Source: Streptoalloteichus hindustanus
Lineage (GTDB): Bacteria > Actinomycetota > Actinomycetes > Mycobacteriales > Pseudonocardiaceae
Length of the DNA: 64,000 nucleotides
Direction of reading: 5' to 3'
Assembly: GCF_900129375.1 (NCBI RefSeq)
Contig: NZ_FQVN01000002.1
Location: 496,001 to 560,000, forward strand
A model generated the notes under the pieces. That model saw only the letters and a program-made list of their open reading frames with translations, was not told the origin of the DNA and did no database searches. The translations under genes were made by a program, and so were the position numbers. This document shows, in pieces, positions 26,517 through 35,514 of this stretch. Within the stretch, counting starts at the first letter, position 1. The number at the start of each line of letters is the position of its first letter.

Positions 26517-26930
26517 CTACATCATCGCCATCGGCTGCCACCGCAGGCAGCTCGGACGTTTCCCGCCACTGGTAAGGAACTCCGCCATGGCGTGTTTGAC
26601 ATCGGCCAGCGGGACCCGAGCGTTGGCGGGCAGCTCCCGGTTGTGGCCGCCGTAGTAGAAGGTCACCTCTCCCGGCGCGGGGTCGCCGAGGCTGTGGAAA
26701 CCGCCAGCAGGACCGGTGAAAGAGACCACACCGACCTCGCCGTCGACGCCCACGTGCAGGTGTTCGAAGCCGGTGGAGCCGGCGATCACGACCTGCGCCA
26801 TGACCGGCCGCCTCCCGGCGTAGGCCGCGCGCATCCGCTCCAGCACCTCGCCAGCCTGCTCAGGGGTCGCCACGACGACCGGCTCGTCGTCGTGCTCGAA
26901 CTCGTAGTAGACCTCTAGCTGGTGCGCCAC
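26517..26930 (-). CDS. Imm1-family immunity protein
   Basis: 137 residues, matching Imm1 proteins that neutralise deaminase toxins: a YYEFEHDDEPVVVATPEQA start, HLHVGVDGEVGVVSF, VTFYYGGHNRELPANARVPL, then a C-terminal AEFLTSGGKRPSCLRWQ. It is cytosolic, with no catalytic residues. The GTG start overlaps the end of the deaminase remnant upstream by 16 bases, the usual toxin-immunity overlap. Because that toxin is frameshifted, this is now an orphan immunity gene. It may still protect against deaminases of neighbouring strains. Confidence 0.75.
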   Translation of the reverse strand: MAHQLEVYYEFEHDDEPVVVATPEQAGEVLERMRAAYAGRRPVMAQVVIAGSTGFEHLHVGVDGEVGVVSFTGPAGGFHSLGDPAPGEVTFYYGGHNRELPANARVPLADVKHAMAEFLTSGGKRPSCLRWQPMAMM

Positions 26931-27668
26931 GGTGGCCGACGGCCTCCCCGAAACGTCCTGACATAGCCTTCAGGACCATAGACCGTCACCTCGTAGCCTT
27001 CTGGTAGCACGACCGGCAGCAGCCGAACGGTCCTGGGCATGGCCGGTTGTTGATGACTAATGACGCGCGCGTCGTGCCCGTGGCGATCATGCGGGCGGCC
27101 AGCTTCAGCTCTACATCCGCTGCGGTTGTCACCTCTGCGGTCAAGCCCCCAACTCCCGCAGTCGGCACAGAACTCGCCGGGTGTCCTCGTCGACGCCGCT
27201 GACGATCTCGTCGGAGTGACCATCAGAGTCGAACCACCGTCCGTGAGTTTTGGCGCCAGTGGTGTTCGGGTTGGGCACCGGCGGCGGCAGTCTGTCGAGG
27301 ACACGGTCGATCTGGTCAGGTGTGAACGTGGGAGCGTTTGCCTCGGCTCGTGCTGCGAGCGGCGTTGCGGCGGCTGGTGGGGAGGCCGCGTCATCCGGCC
27401 TCGTCCGTTCTGCCCGAGGGTGTGGCGGGGCCGGGTGGGAGACGGTGTCAGCATCAGAGACGAGGTTTGCGGCGAAGCTCTGGATGCGGTTCCGGAGGCC
27501 TCGTACGAGGGAGTGGAGGTCGGCCAGGCGTTCTCGCCGCGCGGCCAGAGGGGCGACGGCGTGTTGGAGATCCGGGTCGAAGCTTCCCTCTGCGGCCTGC
27601 ACGAGAGGTTCGAGCGGCAGCTGGTGGGCGAGTCGGGATAACGCGGCACTCACTTCGCTGACCGACAT
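26915..27668 (-). pseudogene. Frameshifted DddA/SCP1.201-type deaminase toxin
   Basis: Three frames together make one protein of about 250 residues. Frame A (27668-27141): a helical N-terminus, a Pro/Ala-rich linker, then THGRWFDSDGHSDEIVSG. Frame B (about 27150-27025): VELKLAARM, LVINNRPCPGPFGC, the zinc-cysteine core. Frame C (about 27025-26915): LLPVVLPEGYEVTVYGPEGY and VRTFRGG. One added G in the G5 run at 27146-27150 restores A to B; one added base near 27020 restores B to C. The catalytic His of the HVE motif is Asp (codon 27117-27115). Family SCP1.201/DddA deaminases convert C to U in nucleic acid. So it looks inactive by three lesions, unless the two indels are sequencing errors. Confidence 0.7.
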
Positions 27669-27896
27669 GGAGGGCACCCCCCGCACGACAGGACAGACGG
27701 TCAGTCTCGGGCCTTTTCCTGGGGCGCTCCTGATCACCATCGTGCCGAAGGAGCCGGACGCGCGTCGAGTGCTGCGCTCGGCCGCCGAGGCGATCGCCCC
27801 TTCGGAGGCGCGCGTCCGGGGCTCAAGGGGTCACAACACCGTCACCCGTCGGACAGGCTGCGGGAAACCCGTCGACGGGGCTGGTTGGATCACCGC

Positions 27897-28460
27897 ATGA
27901 CCTCGATCTGGACCGGGTCCAAGGTCCGCCTGCGCGGGATCGAGCCCGAGGACTGGGCCACCTTCCAGCGCATGGACGAGCACTCCGCCGACCTGCGCAG
28001 CGTCGACATGCTGTACCCGCCCCGCTCCGCCGCCGGCTACCGCAAGTGGGCCGCCGACCAGTCCACCCACGAGCCGACCGGCGACGACTTCCAGCTCGCC
28101 GTCGAGTCGCTGGCGGACGGGGTGCTCGTCGGCGCTATGTCCACTTTGGACACTGATCGCCGGGCGGGCCGCTTCAGCTACGGCGTCGGGATCTGCCGCG
28201 ACCACCAGGGCAGGGGCTACGCCAAGGACGCAGCCGTCGTGCTCCTGACCTACATGTTCGGGGAGCGCCGCTACCACAAGTGCGAGGTGGGCATCCTCGC
28301 CTTCAACGAGGCGTCGATCGCGCTGCACCGCAGCCTCGGCTTCCAGGTCGAGGGGCGGTTGCGCGACCACGAGTTCTACGCCGGGCGACACCGCGACATG
28401 GTGTTGATGGGCATGACCGTCGACGAGTTCGCCGACCGGTACCCCTTCCACGCGCTGTAG
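27897..28460 (+). CDS. GNAT acetyltransferase (RimJ/RimL-like)
   Basis: 187 residues. Acetyl-CoA-binding GNAT fold of the RimL/SpeG type: VRLRGIEPEDW at the start, GVGICRDHQGRGYAKDA (motif A, with the Q/RxxGxG/A loop at GRGYAKD), then KCEVGILAFNEASIALHRSLGF and VEGRLRDHEFYAG at the end. These enzymes acetylate ribosomal protein N-termini, polyamines or small molecules. The ATG at 27897 is preferred over a TTG 12 bases earlier. Confidence 0.8.
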   Translation: MTSIWTGSKVRLRGIEPEDWATFQRMDEHSADLRSVDMLYPPRSAAGYRKWAADQSTHEPTGDDFQLAVESLADGVLVGAMSTLDTDRRAGRFSYGVGICRDHQGRGYAKDAAVVLLTYMFGERRYHKCEVGILAFNEASIALHRSLGFQVEGRLRDHEFYAGRHRDMVLMGMTVDEFADRYPFHAL

Positions 28461-28637
28461 CTGGCGCCGCCGGCCGACGCCCGAGGGCGCCGTCACAACG
28501 GTGCTCGGCAGGCGGGTGATCGTGGCGCGGCCGCTGCGACCGACGGGTGGACCCCGGGACCGAGCTCTTCTCGACACGGGACGCGCTGTGGCGCGATGGC
28601 CGTCGTCAGGGTTCGTGTCCTGCGGCGGGAGGTACGC

Positions 28638-29141
28638 ATGCGTCGAAGTCCTCGGTCAGCTCTCGGTTCTGTCCGCGTCTCCCGTCGGCGTCGGTGCTCC
28701 ACGCTGGTGATGGCCTTCGTGGCCGCGGTGCTCGCTTCGCTGTCCGGCCCGGGTGCCGCGTTCGCCGCCCCGGTTGAGGAGTTCCTGCTCCGCAACCAGG
28801 ACACCGGCCACTGCCTGGACGCCCGCTCCCGCACCCTTGTCGGCCGGTGCAGTGGTCTTCCCGGTCAGATCTGGACCGCGCCGAGCGGGGCCAACATGAC
28901 GTGGCTGCGCAACGAGGAGGCCGAAGCGTGTCTGACGGCCACGCCCTCCGGGCAGGTCGTGCTGAACAGGTGTGGTCTCGGGGGCGACATGCAGCTCTGG
29001 ACGTACGGCCCGGATGCGGAGACGGCGGTCCGCAGTGCCGCGAACCACCGAGCGCTCACCGACCAGGGTCGGCGGGGACTCGTCACGAGCGCGCTTTCTG
29101 GGGCGCGGAACCAACTCTGGGAGCGCCTTCCACCAGGCTGA
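28638..29141 (+). CDS. Secreted ricin-type (beta-trefoil) lectin-like protein
   Basis: 167 residues. Basic N-terminus, hydrophobic core (LVMAFVAAVLASLSG) and an AFAA signal-peptidase-like site near residue 40, so it is exported by Sec. The mature part resembles one beta-trefoil lectin domain: repeats with LRNQDTGHCLDA, EACLTATPSGQVVLNRC and Q-x-W motifs (QIWT, QLWT, QLWE) mark three lobes. Cysteines pair within the lobes. Likely binds extracellular glycans; no catalytic domain. GGGAGG precedes the ATG. Confidence 0.65.
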   Translation: MRRSPRSALGSVRVSRRRRCSTLVMAFVAAVLASLSGPGAAFAAPVEEFLLRNQDTGHCLDARSRTLVGRCSGLPGQIWTAPSGANMTWLRNEEAEACLTATPSGQVVLNRCGLGGDMQLWTYGPDAETAVRSAANHRALTDQGRRGLVTSALSGARNQLWERLPPG

Positions 29142-29249
29142 GGCGCCTGCCCGGGCGAAGTGGGCGGAGGGGGAGGATTCGGGCCGGGCAGCCCGGGGTC
29201 CTCGCGGAGTGGCGCGTGCCGCCCGACGTGCGTGAGCGACAATCACGCG

Positions 29250-32200
29250 GTGTGGTTCGGCATCCTGGGGCCGGTGGAGGTCCGCTCCGCCGAGGGGGTC
29301 GCGCTCCCGGTCGGCGGACCGAGGGCGCGGTCGTTGCTCGCCCTGCTGTGCCTGGCGGCCGGCCGGGTGGTCACCGTCGAGCGCCTGGTCGACGGCCTCT
29401 ACGGCGAGCAACCGCCCGGTGACGCCGCCAACGCGCTCCAGGCGCAGGTCTCCCGGCTCCGCCGCCGGCTGCGGGAGGGTGGCGCGCCCGCCGAGCTCGT
29501 CGAGTTCCACCCCGCCGGCTACCGGCTGGCGGTCGACCCCGAGGACGTCGACCTGCACCGGTTCACGCGCTTGGCCGAGGCGACCCGCGCCACGCTGACC
29601 AGCGGAGATCACGTTCGCGCCGGCGCGCTCTCCCGGCAGGCGCTGGAGTTGTGGCGGGGGCCGGCGCTGGCCGACGTGCGGGACGCGCCGTTCGCCGAGG
29701 TCGAGGCGACCCGGCTTGCGGAGCTACGACTGTCCACAGTGGAGGATCACGCGGCGGCGGGGCTGGCGCTGGGCGAGTACCGCGCGCTCGTGCCGACGCT
29801 CCAGGCGGAGATCGCCGAACACCCGCTGCGCGAGCGGCTCCGCGCGCAGCTCATGCGCGCGCTCCACGGCTGCGGCCGGTCGGCCGACGCCCTCGCCGTG
29901 TTCGAGGACGCGCGGCGGACGCTGGCCGAGGAACTGGGCGCCGACCCCTCGCCGGAGCTGGCCGAGGCGCACCTCGCGGTGCTGCGGGCCGAACCGCCGG
30001 CGGCGACCTCCGCCGAGGAGCCACCGCACCGGGGAATTCCCGCGCAGCTCACCAGTTTCGTCGGCCGGGAGTCCGAACTGGACCGGATCGGCGAGCTGCT
30101 GGAGACCGCCCGCCTGATCACCCTGATCGGTCCCGGCGGCGCGGGCAAGACCCGACTGGCGGTGGCGGCGGCCGACCGGACCCGGGGCGAGGCGTGCTTC
30201 GTCGACCTCGTGCCGGTCGCCGGCGGGGCGGAGCTGCCGCAGGCCGTCCTCGACGCGCTCGGCCTGCGGGAGGCCGGGCTCATGCCCGCCCCCGGCGCGC
30301 CGGTGGACCCGGTCGGCCGGCTCGTCTCCGCCCTGGTCAGCCGGCGGACGTTGCTGGTGCTGGACAACTGCGAACACGTCGTCGCCGACGTCGCCCAGCT
30401 CGTGCACCGGCTGCTCGGCGCCTGCCCCGGCCTGCGCGTTCTCACCACCAGCCGGGAGGCGTTGGGCATCACCGGCGAGGCCCTGTGCCCGCTGCCGCCG
30501 CTGGGGCTCCCGCCGGCCGGGGCCGCGCCGGCCGAGGCGCTGGAGTACCCGGCGGTGCGGTTGTTCGCGGACCGCGCGAGTGCCGTGTCACCCGGGTTCA
30601 CTGTGGACGATCAGACCGTCCACAGTGTCCTCCGGATCTGCGCGGCGCTCGACGGACTACCGCTGGCCATCGAGCTGGCCGCCGCGCGGCTGCGGACGCT
30701 CCCGCTCGCCGAGATCGAGTCCCGCCTGGTGGGCGCCGGCGGGCGGGACGAGCCCGCGCCCGCCGGCGACCGCTTCCGCCTGCTGTCCCGGGGCAGCCGC
30801 ACCGCCGCGCCCCGCCACCAGACCCTGCACGCCGTGGTCGAGTGGAGCTGGAACCTGCTCGCCCCCGAGGAACAGGCGCTCGCCCGGCGGCTCACCGTCT
30901 TCGACGGCGGCGCCGCCCTGGACGCGGCGGCCCGGGTCTGTGAGATGTCCACAGAGGACACGGACGACCTCCTCGCCGGGCTGGTGGACAAGTCCCTCGT
31001 GGAGGTCAGCGGCGGGCGTTACCGCATGCTGGACACCATCCGCGCGTTCTGCGCCGCCCGGCTCGCCGAGTCGGGGGAGGAGCAACGGCTGCGCGCCCGG
31101 CACGCCGAGCACTTCCTCACCCTGGCCCGGATCGCCGACCCCCACCTGCGGCGCGCCGAACAACTCGACTGGATGGCCCGGCTGACGGCCGAGCACGCCA
31201 ACTTCAAGGCGGCGCTGCGCTGGGCCGTGCACCACGAGCCGACCACCGCTCTCCACCTGGTCAGCGCGTTGACCGCCTACTGGCGGCTGCGCGGCGTGCG
31301 CAGCGAGATCGCCCCGCTGGCCTGGGCGCTGCTCGACGCGCTCGGCGACGAGCCCCCGGCCGGCATGGCGGAGGAGTACGTCCTGTGCGTGCTGACCGCC
31401 GCCGGCGCCCCGGTCAGGTCCATGGACGCCCACCTGGCCAGGGCCACCGACCTCATGCGGACGATGAGCTGGCCCCTGCGACAGCCCTATCTCATGGTCC
31501 TGTGGGCGTTGTTCGTCGGACCGCCGGACGGGCCGCACAACGACTCGCCGGTGTACGACCAGTTCCTCACCAACGACGACCCGTGGTTCGAGGCGCTGTC
31601 CCACTTCTCGCTCAGCTACCTGAGCTTGTTCGGCAGCGACGTGAGCGCGGCGGAGCAGGAGTTCGAGGCCGCCCTGTCCGCCTTCCGCGAGGTCGGGGAC
31701 CGCTGGGGCGTGGCGCAGGTGCTCGACGGGCTGGCCACCCTGGCCGCCATGCGCGGCGAGTGGACGCGCGCGCTCGCGCTCACCGACGACGCCATCACCC
31801 AGGTCGGCCAGCTCGGCGCCCGGGAGGAGCTGGCCGAGATGTGGTGCCGGCGCGGGGACCGGTTCCTCGGGGCCGGGGACCTGACCGCCGCGCTGGCCGA
31901 CTACGACCGGGCCGCCGAACTGGCCCGGCGGGTGGGCGTCCCGGTGACCGTGGCCTACGCGTGCCGGGGCCGTGGTGAGGTCGCCCGGCTGCGGGGCGAC
32001 CTCACCACGGCCCGGCGCTGGTACGACCAGGCCATGGCCGTGCCCGTGACGGACTGGGCGAGCAGCGGCGCGCGGGCGCACGTGCTCACCGCCCTCGGCC
32101 GGCTCGCCGAGGCCGAGGGGAGACCGGCGGAAGCCGCCGACCGGCACCGGGAGGCGCTGTCCATCACCCTCGGCCAGCGGTTCCTGCCGGATCTGGCCAG

Positions 32201-32483
32201 CGCGACCGAGGGCGTGGCCGGCGTGGTCCTGGCGTCCGGCGACGGCGCGCTGGCCGCGACGTTGCTCGGGGTCGCCGTGGCCCTGCGGGGCACGGCCGAC
32301 GCCGGCTCCGACGTCGCCAGGATCGTCGCGGGAGCCCGCGAGCTGATCGGTGACGACGCCTACGCCTCGGCGTTCGACCGGGGTGGGCGGATGTCGCGGG
32401 GCGACGCCTTCGCCCTGCTCCACGAGATCATCCACAGTGGACTCAACGGGAGGCGCGTCAGCCCGGGTAGTTCCGGAGCGTGA
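29250..32483 (+). CDS. AfsR/SARP-family regulator (OmpR-like DBD, BTAD, NB-ARC, TPR)
   Basis: 1077 residues. An OmpR-type winged helix (about 1-90; WFGILGPVEVR, GPRARSLLALL) and bacterial transcriptional activation domain (about 95-240) form the SARP part. An NB-ARC ATPase follows: Walker A GPGGAGKT at residues 294-301, LLVLDNCEHV Walker B, TTSREAL and GLPLAIELAAARL. A TPR-like helical C-terminus spans about 650-1060. AfsR-type proteins switch on secondary-metabolite genes in response to signals sensed through the NB-ARC/TPR. No Shine-Dalgarno sequence is seen; GTG 29232 is an alternative start. Its 3' end overlaps the convergent monooxygenase gene by 26 bases. Likely targets include the flanking monooxygenase; control of the lipid operon is possible but unproven. 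Confidence 0.88.
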   Translation: MWFGILGPVEVRSAEGVALPVGGPRARSLLALLCLAAGRVVTVERLVDGLYGEQPPGDAANALQAQVSRLRRRLREGGAPAELVEFHPAGYRLAVDPEDVDLHRFTRLAEATRATLTSGDHVRAGALSRQALELWRGPALADVRDAPFAEVEATRLAELRLSTVEDHAAAGLALGEYRALVPTLQAEIAEHPLRERLRAQLMRALHGCGRSADALAVFEDARRTLAEELGADPSPELAEAHLAVLRAEPPAATSAEEPPHRGIPAQLTSFVGRESELDRIGELLETARLITLIGPGGAGKTRLAVAAADRTRGEACFVDLVPVAGGAELPQAVLDALGLREAGLMPAPGAPVDPVGRLVSALVSRRTLLVLDNCEHVVADVAQLVHRLLGACPGLRVLTTSREALGITGEALCPLPPLGLPPAGAAPAEALEYPAVRLFADRASAVSPGFTVDDQTVHSVLRICAALDGLPLAIELAAARLRTLPLAEIESRLVGAGGRDEPAPAGDRFRLLSRGSRTAAPRHQTLHAVVEWSWNLLAPEEQALARRLTVFDGGAALDAAARVCEMSTEDTDDLLAGLVDKSLVEVSGGRYRMLDTIRAFCAARLAESGEEQRLRARHAEHFLTLARIADPHLRRAEQLDWMARLTAEHANFKAALRWAVHHEPTTALHLVSALTAYWRLRGVRSEIAPLAWALLDALGDEPPAGMAEEYVLCVLTAAGAPVRSMDAHLARATDLMRTMSWPLRQPYLMVLWALFVGPPDGPHNDSPVYDQFLTNDDPWFEALSHFSLSYLSLFGSDVSAAEQEFEAALSAFREVGDRWGVAQVLDGLATLAAMRGEWTRALALTDDAITQVGQLGAREELAEMWCRRGDRFLGAGDLTAALADYDRAAELARRVGVPVTVAYACRGRGEVARLRGDLTTARRWYDQAMAVPVTDWASSGARAHVLTALGRLAEAEGRPAEAADRHREALSITLGQRFLPDLASATEGVAGVVLASGDGALAATLLGVAVALRGTADAGSDVARIVAGARELIGDDAYASAFDRGGRMSRGDAFALLHEIIHSGLNGRRVSPGSSGA

Positions 32484-33639
32484 TCCCGTTGGCCGCCTTC
32501 GTCGACAGCTTGTTGAAGAAGCCGGCCAGCGGGCGCGAGGACAACATCCGGTAGGTCTGGTTGCGCTGCCAGATCTTCGCCCGGGTCGCCGGGGCCAGGA
32601 ACGGCCCGGCGTTCCCGGCGACCTTCTGGCAGCCCCGCGCGTAGTCCGTGATCGCCTCCACGTAGCGGGGGAAAGCCACGCGGTGGTCGCCGTTCGCGAG
32701 GGCCAGCTCACCGGCGAACACGTGGGCCGACACGATCGCCAGGCCGGTGCCGAGCCCGCCGAGAGTGGCGCCGTAGCCGGCGTCCCCGACCAGCGCGACC
32801 CGCCCCTTGGTGAAGCGGTCCATGCGGATCTGCGCGATCGAGTCGAAGTAGAAGTCGGTCGCGTCGGGGAGGTGCGAGAGCAGGCGTCGGGTCTCCCACC
32901 CGACGTGGGCGAACGCGTCGGACACCAACTTCTTCTGCTGGTCGACGTCGTGCCGGTCGTAGGACAGTCGCGGTGAGGCGAAGAAGAACGCGGCGCTGGC
33001 CACGGACCGGTCCCGGTCACTCGCCAGCAGCACTCCTCGGTTGGGCTCGTTGTAGATCAGGCCCGTGCGGTCGAGGTCCAGGTGGTTGGGCACGGAGATG
33101 CCGGCCACGTAGTAGCCCAGCTCGTGGAGGAACCGCGACTCGTCGCCGAAGACCAGGGCGCGGACGCCGGAGTGCAGGCCGTCGGCCCCCAGCACCAGGT
33201 CGAAGTCCCGGGGCTCGCCGTGGGCGAAGGTGACGTGGACCCCGTCGGCGCTCTCGGTGATCGACGTGATCCAGTCGCCGAACACGTACTCGGTGCCGTC
33301 CTTGGTCCGGTCGTGGATGATGCGGCTCAGGTCGCCGCGGTGGATCTCCACGTCACCGCTCATGAACCCGGACGGCAGGCTCGCGACCTTCCTGCCCTCG
33401 GCGTTCACGACGACCTGGTCGCCCATGGCGGTCCGCATCGCGTGGACCTCCTCCAGGATGCCCATCCGCCGCAGCACGGTCAGGTGCGCCTCGCCCCGGA
33501 AGTCGACGGCCTGGCCGCCCTCACGCAGGGCCCGCGCCCGCTCCACCACGGTGGTGGTGAACCCGTACCGGTTGAGCCAGTAGGCCAGGGCCGGACCGGC
33601 GATGCCCGCGCCGGAGATGAGGATGTTCTTGTTGTGCAC
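32458..33639 (-). CDS. FAD-dependent monooxygenase (PHBH/TetX class)
   Basis: 393 residues. Group A flavoprotein hydroxylase: GAGIAGPALAYWL (ADP-binding, residues 10-22), VLGADGLHSGVR (DG motif) and GRVALVGDAGYG (GD motif, around 285). These enzymes hydroxylate aromatic compounds or inactivate antibiotics such as tetracyclines and rifamycins; the substrate here is not determinable. GTG start with GAGGAAG upstream. A perfect 9-bp inverted repeat lies 20-48 bases before the start. Confidence 0.85.
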   Translation of the reverse strand: MHNKNILISGAGIAGPALAYWLNRYGFTTTVVERARALREGGQAVDFRGEAHLTVLRRMGILEEVHAMRTAMGDQVVVNAEGRKVASLPSGFMSGDVEIHRGDLSRIIHDRTKDGTEYVFGDWITSITESADGVHVTFAHGEPRDFDLVLGADGLHSGVRALVFGDESRFLHELGYYVAGISVPNHLDLDRTGLIYNEPNRGVLLASDRDRSVASAAFFFASPRLSYDRHDVDQQKKLVSDAFAHVGWETRRLLSHLPDATDFYFDSIAQIRMDRFTKGRVALVGDAGYGATLGGLGTGLAIVSAHVFAGELALANGDHRVAFPRYVEAITDYARGCQKVAGNAGPFLAPATRAKIWQRNQTYRMLSSRPLAGFFNKLSTKAANGITLRNYPG

Positions 33640-33658
33640 GGTGGTCTTCCTCGTGTCT

Positions 33659-33687
33659 CGTCGAACCGTCGGGACAGAGGTTCGACG
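33659..33687. promoter_or_regulatory. 9-bp inverted repeat upstream of the monooxygenase
   Basis: CGTCGAACC (33659-33667) and GGTTCGACG (33679-33687), perfect arms with an 11-bp spacer. Probable regulator-binding site. Confidence 0.55.
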
Positions 33688-33691
33688 GACG

Positions 33692-33731
33692 CGCTGACCG
33701 GACGCCTACCAACCGCTGACCGTCGCTGACA
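33692..33731. promoter_or_regulatory. CGCTGACC direct repeats (possible SARP boxes)
   Basis: CGCTGACC at 33692 and 33714 (22 bp apart), CGCTGACA at 33724. SARP regulators bind short direct repeats spaced by about one or two helical turns, and a SARP gene lies beyond the neighbouring monooxygenase. Confidence 0.35.
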
Positions 33732-33949
33732 GAACTTGTTCGGCCTGGTCAGCGCCGCACGACTTGGCTGGAAACGGGGTTCCCGGCTTTTCACGCGTGA
33801 TCTACTGTCACCCCTATGGGTTACATCTACCTGTGAGCTCGGCTGCCCGGCGCGCCGCTGGGCCGCTCGGCCGTGCTCATCAGCGTCCGCCTGGCCGACC
33901 GGTCAGCGGCAACCCGTCCCGTACCCCGAGTCGCACAGGAGAACCTGAC

Positions 33950-34834
33950 GTGACCACCCCTGTCCAACCCCGCGCCGGCCTGCGCCTGATGGCGGTGCAC
34001 GCCCACCCCGACGACGAGTCGAGCAAGGGCGCGGCCACCATGGCCCGCTACGCCGTGGAAGGCGCGGAGGTCCTGGTCTGCACCATGACCGGGGGAGAAC
34101 GCGGCGACGTCCTCAACCCGGCGCTGGACCGGCCCGAGGTCTGGGCGGACCTGCCCCGGCTGCGCCAGGAGGAGATGGCCGCCGCCAAGAAGATCCTGGG
34201 CGTCGACCAGCGCTTCCTCGGGTTCGTCGACTCCGGCCTGCCCAAGGAGGGCGAGGAGCTGCCGGAGGGCTGTTTCGCCGTGCAGCCGCTGGAGATCGCC
34301 GCCGCTCCGCTCGTCCAGGCCGTGCGCGAGTTCCGGCCGCACGTGATCCTGACCTACGACGAGAACGGCGGTTACCCGCACCCGGACCACATCAAGACCC
34401 ACCAGGTGTCGGTGGAGGCGTTCGAGGCCGCCGGCGATCCCACCCGCTACCCCGACGCCGGGCAGCCGTGGCAGCCCCTGAAGCTCTACTACGACTGTAC
34501 CTTCACCAAGCCCTACTTCGAGGCCATCTACAAGGCCATGACGGAGGCCGGCCTGCCGTCGTGGGAGGGCGACATCCTGGCGATGTGGGACGACTCCCAT
34601 CCGGTCTGGGAGGTCACCACGCGGGTCGAGTGCGCCGAGTACTTCCCGACCCGCCGGGAGGCGCTGCTCGCGCACCGTACCCAGATCGACCCGGACGGCC
34701 CCGAGATGGCCTGCCCGGTGGAAATGGAGCAGCGGGTGTGGCCCACCGAGGACTACCACCTCGCCCGCTCCCACGTGCCGACCTCGCTGCCCGAGGACGA
34801 CCTGTTCGCGGGCGTCACGCCCGATCGGGGTTGA
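33950..34834 (+). CDS. mca: Mycothiol S-conjugate amidase Mca
   Basis: 294 residues, PIG-L/LmbE zinc deacetylase family. Zinc site: His19-Pro-Asp-Asp22 in HAHPDDESSKG and His144/His147 in GGYPHPDHIKTHQ. The C-terminal half (MEMEQRVWPTEDYHLARS-like) and overall length match Mca rather than MshB. Mca cleaves mycothiol conjugates of toxins and antibiotics, releasing a mercapturic acid for export and GlcN-Ins for recycling. The GTG follows AGGAG. Presence supports a mycothiol-producing actinomycete. Confidence 0.9.
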   Translation: MTTPVQPRAGLRLMAVHAHPDDESSKGAATMARYAVEGAEVLVCTMTGGERGDVLNPALDRPEVWADLPRLRQEEMAAAKKILGVDQRFLGFVDSGLPKEGEELPEGCFAVQPLEIAAAPLVQAVREFRPHVILTYDENGGYPHPDHIKTHQVSVEAFEAAGDPTRYPDAGQPWQPLKLYYDCTFTKPYFEAIYKAMTEAGLPSWEGDILAMWDDSHPVWEVTTRVECAEYFPTRREALLAHRTQIDPDGPEMACPVEMEQRVWPTEDYHLARSHVPTSLPEDDLFAGVTPDRG

Positions 34835-34910
34835 TCAGGGGGCGGGTGGCCGCCCCGACCGGAGGTGAGCCTTTCTCTCCTTTGTGGACTTGTCCTCTGT
34901 GGACGGAGTG

Positions 34911-35201
34911 TCAGCGGGAACCGTAGGCGGGAAGCCAGTTCGAGCGCATCTCGGCCAGCCGCGCCACTCGGGCTTTGGCGACGTCGCGGCACGTGCCGCA
35001 CTCCGGCCAGTGGAGCCATTCCTCGTGGTCGGGCGGGTAGCTGGTGCTCACCGCCGTGACGTCGCAGAACAGGGTGACGGCGACGCCGCTGTCCTGCTTG
35101 TTCCCGGCATAGGCGTGCCGCAGACCCTGGAACGGCAGCCAGGTGTGGGAAAGCTGGTGCGGGTGACCGTCCGGACAGTCGGGGGAGATGGTCGTGGACA
35201 T
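34911..35201 (-). CDS. Small conserved hypothetical protein, Cys/His-rich
   Basis: 96 residues. Contains CPDGHPHQ at the N-terminus and WPECGTCRDVA near the C-terminus, so it may bind a metal. HAYAGN and VAVTLFCD lie between. Small proteins of this kind often accompany XRE-DUF5753 regulators in actinomycetes; here the regulator is the next gene, divergent. No function assigned. Confidence 0.6.
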   Translation of the reverse strand: MSTTISPDCPDGHPHQLSHTWLPFQGLRHAYAGNKQDSGVAVTLFCDVTAVSTSYPPDHEEWLHWPECGTCRDVAKARVARLAEMRSNWLPAYGSR

Positions 35202-35514
35202 GGCGAACCTCCGTCTTCGCTGACGGGACCTTCACTGACTGGACACGGGGGAGAGGAACGACGAGGCGCGGCGGGCCCGGGGCCGGTCGGGGGAAGGGGG
35301 AGCGCCCCGGACCCGCCGCAGTCGAGGAGCCAGGCGGCAAACACACTCCGGGTCGCGGAACCTCGCCTGGTGGTCCGATCACTTGGTGTCAGACGGTGTG
35401 TCGCTGATCACTGCCTGATACGCATACATTAGAGCTCGCATCTATATGCGGGTAGCTACTCGATCAGGTGATCTGCTTTGACGGAGCGGGGACTCACCCG
35501 GGAAGGGTGAGCCC
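35202..35514. other. Regulatory gap before the XRE regulator
   Basis: 313 bases without a gene. The AT-richer segment 35415-35480 has CGCAT-CTAT-ATGCG (35437-35450) and a longer imperfect inverted repeat formed by GATCACTGCCTGAT and ATCAGGTGATC around it, likely operator/promoter elements for the divergent genes. Confidence 0.5.

Larger units (their letters stand above)
33640..33949. other. Divergent intergenic region, monooxygenase / mca
   Basis: 310 bases holding the promoters of both genes. It contains the inverted repeat at 33659-33687 and three CGCTGAC-type repeats at 33692-33731. AT-richer sequence around 33795-33835 is a plausible core promoter for mca. No gene. Confidence 0.6.

Noticed and set aside
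33779..33815. Possible SigR/ECF-type promoter before mca (GGAAAC element)
   Set aside because: The -10 element does not fit the GTT or CGT consensus at the right distance, so the call would be a guess.
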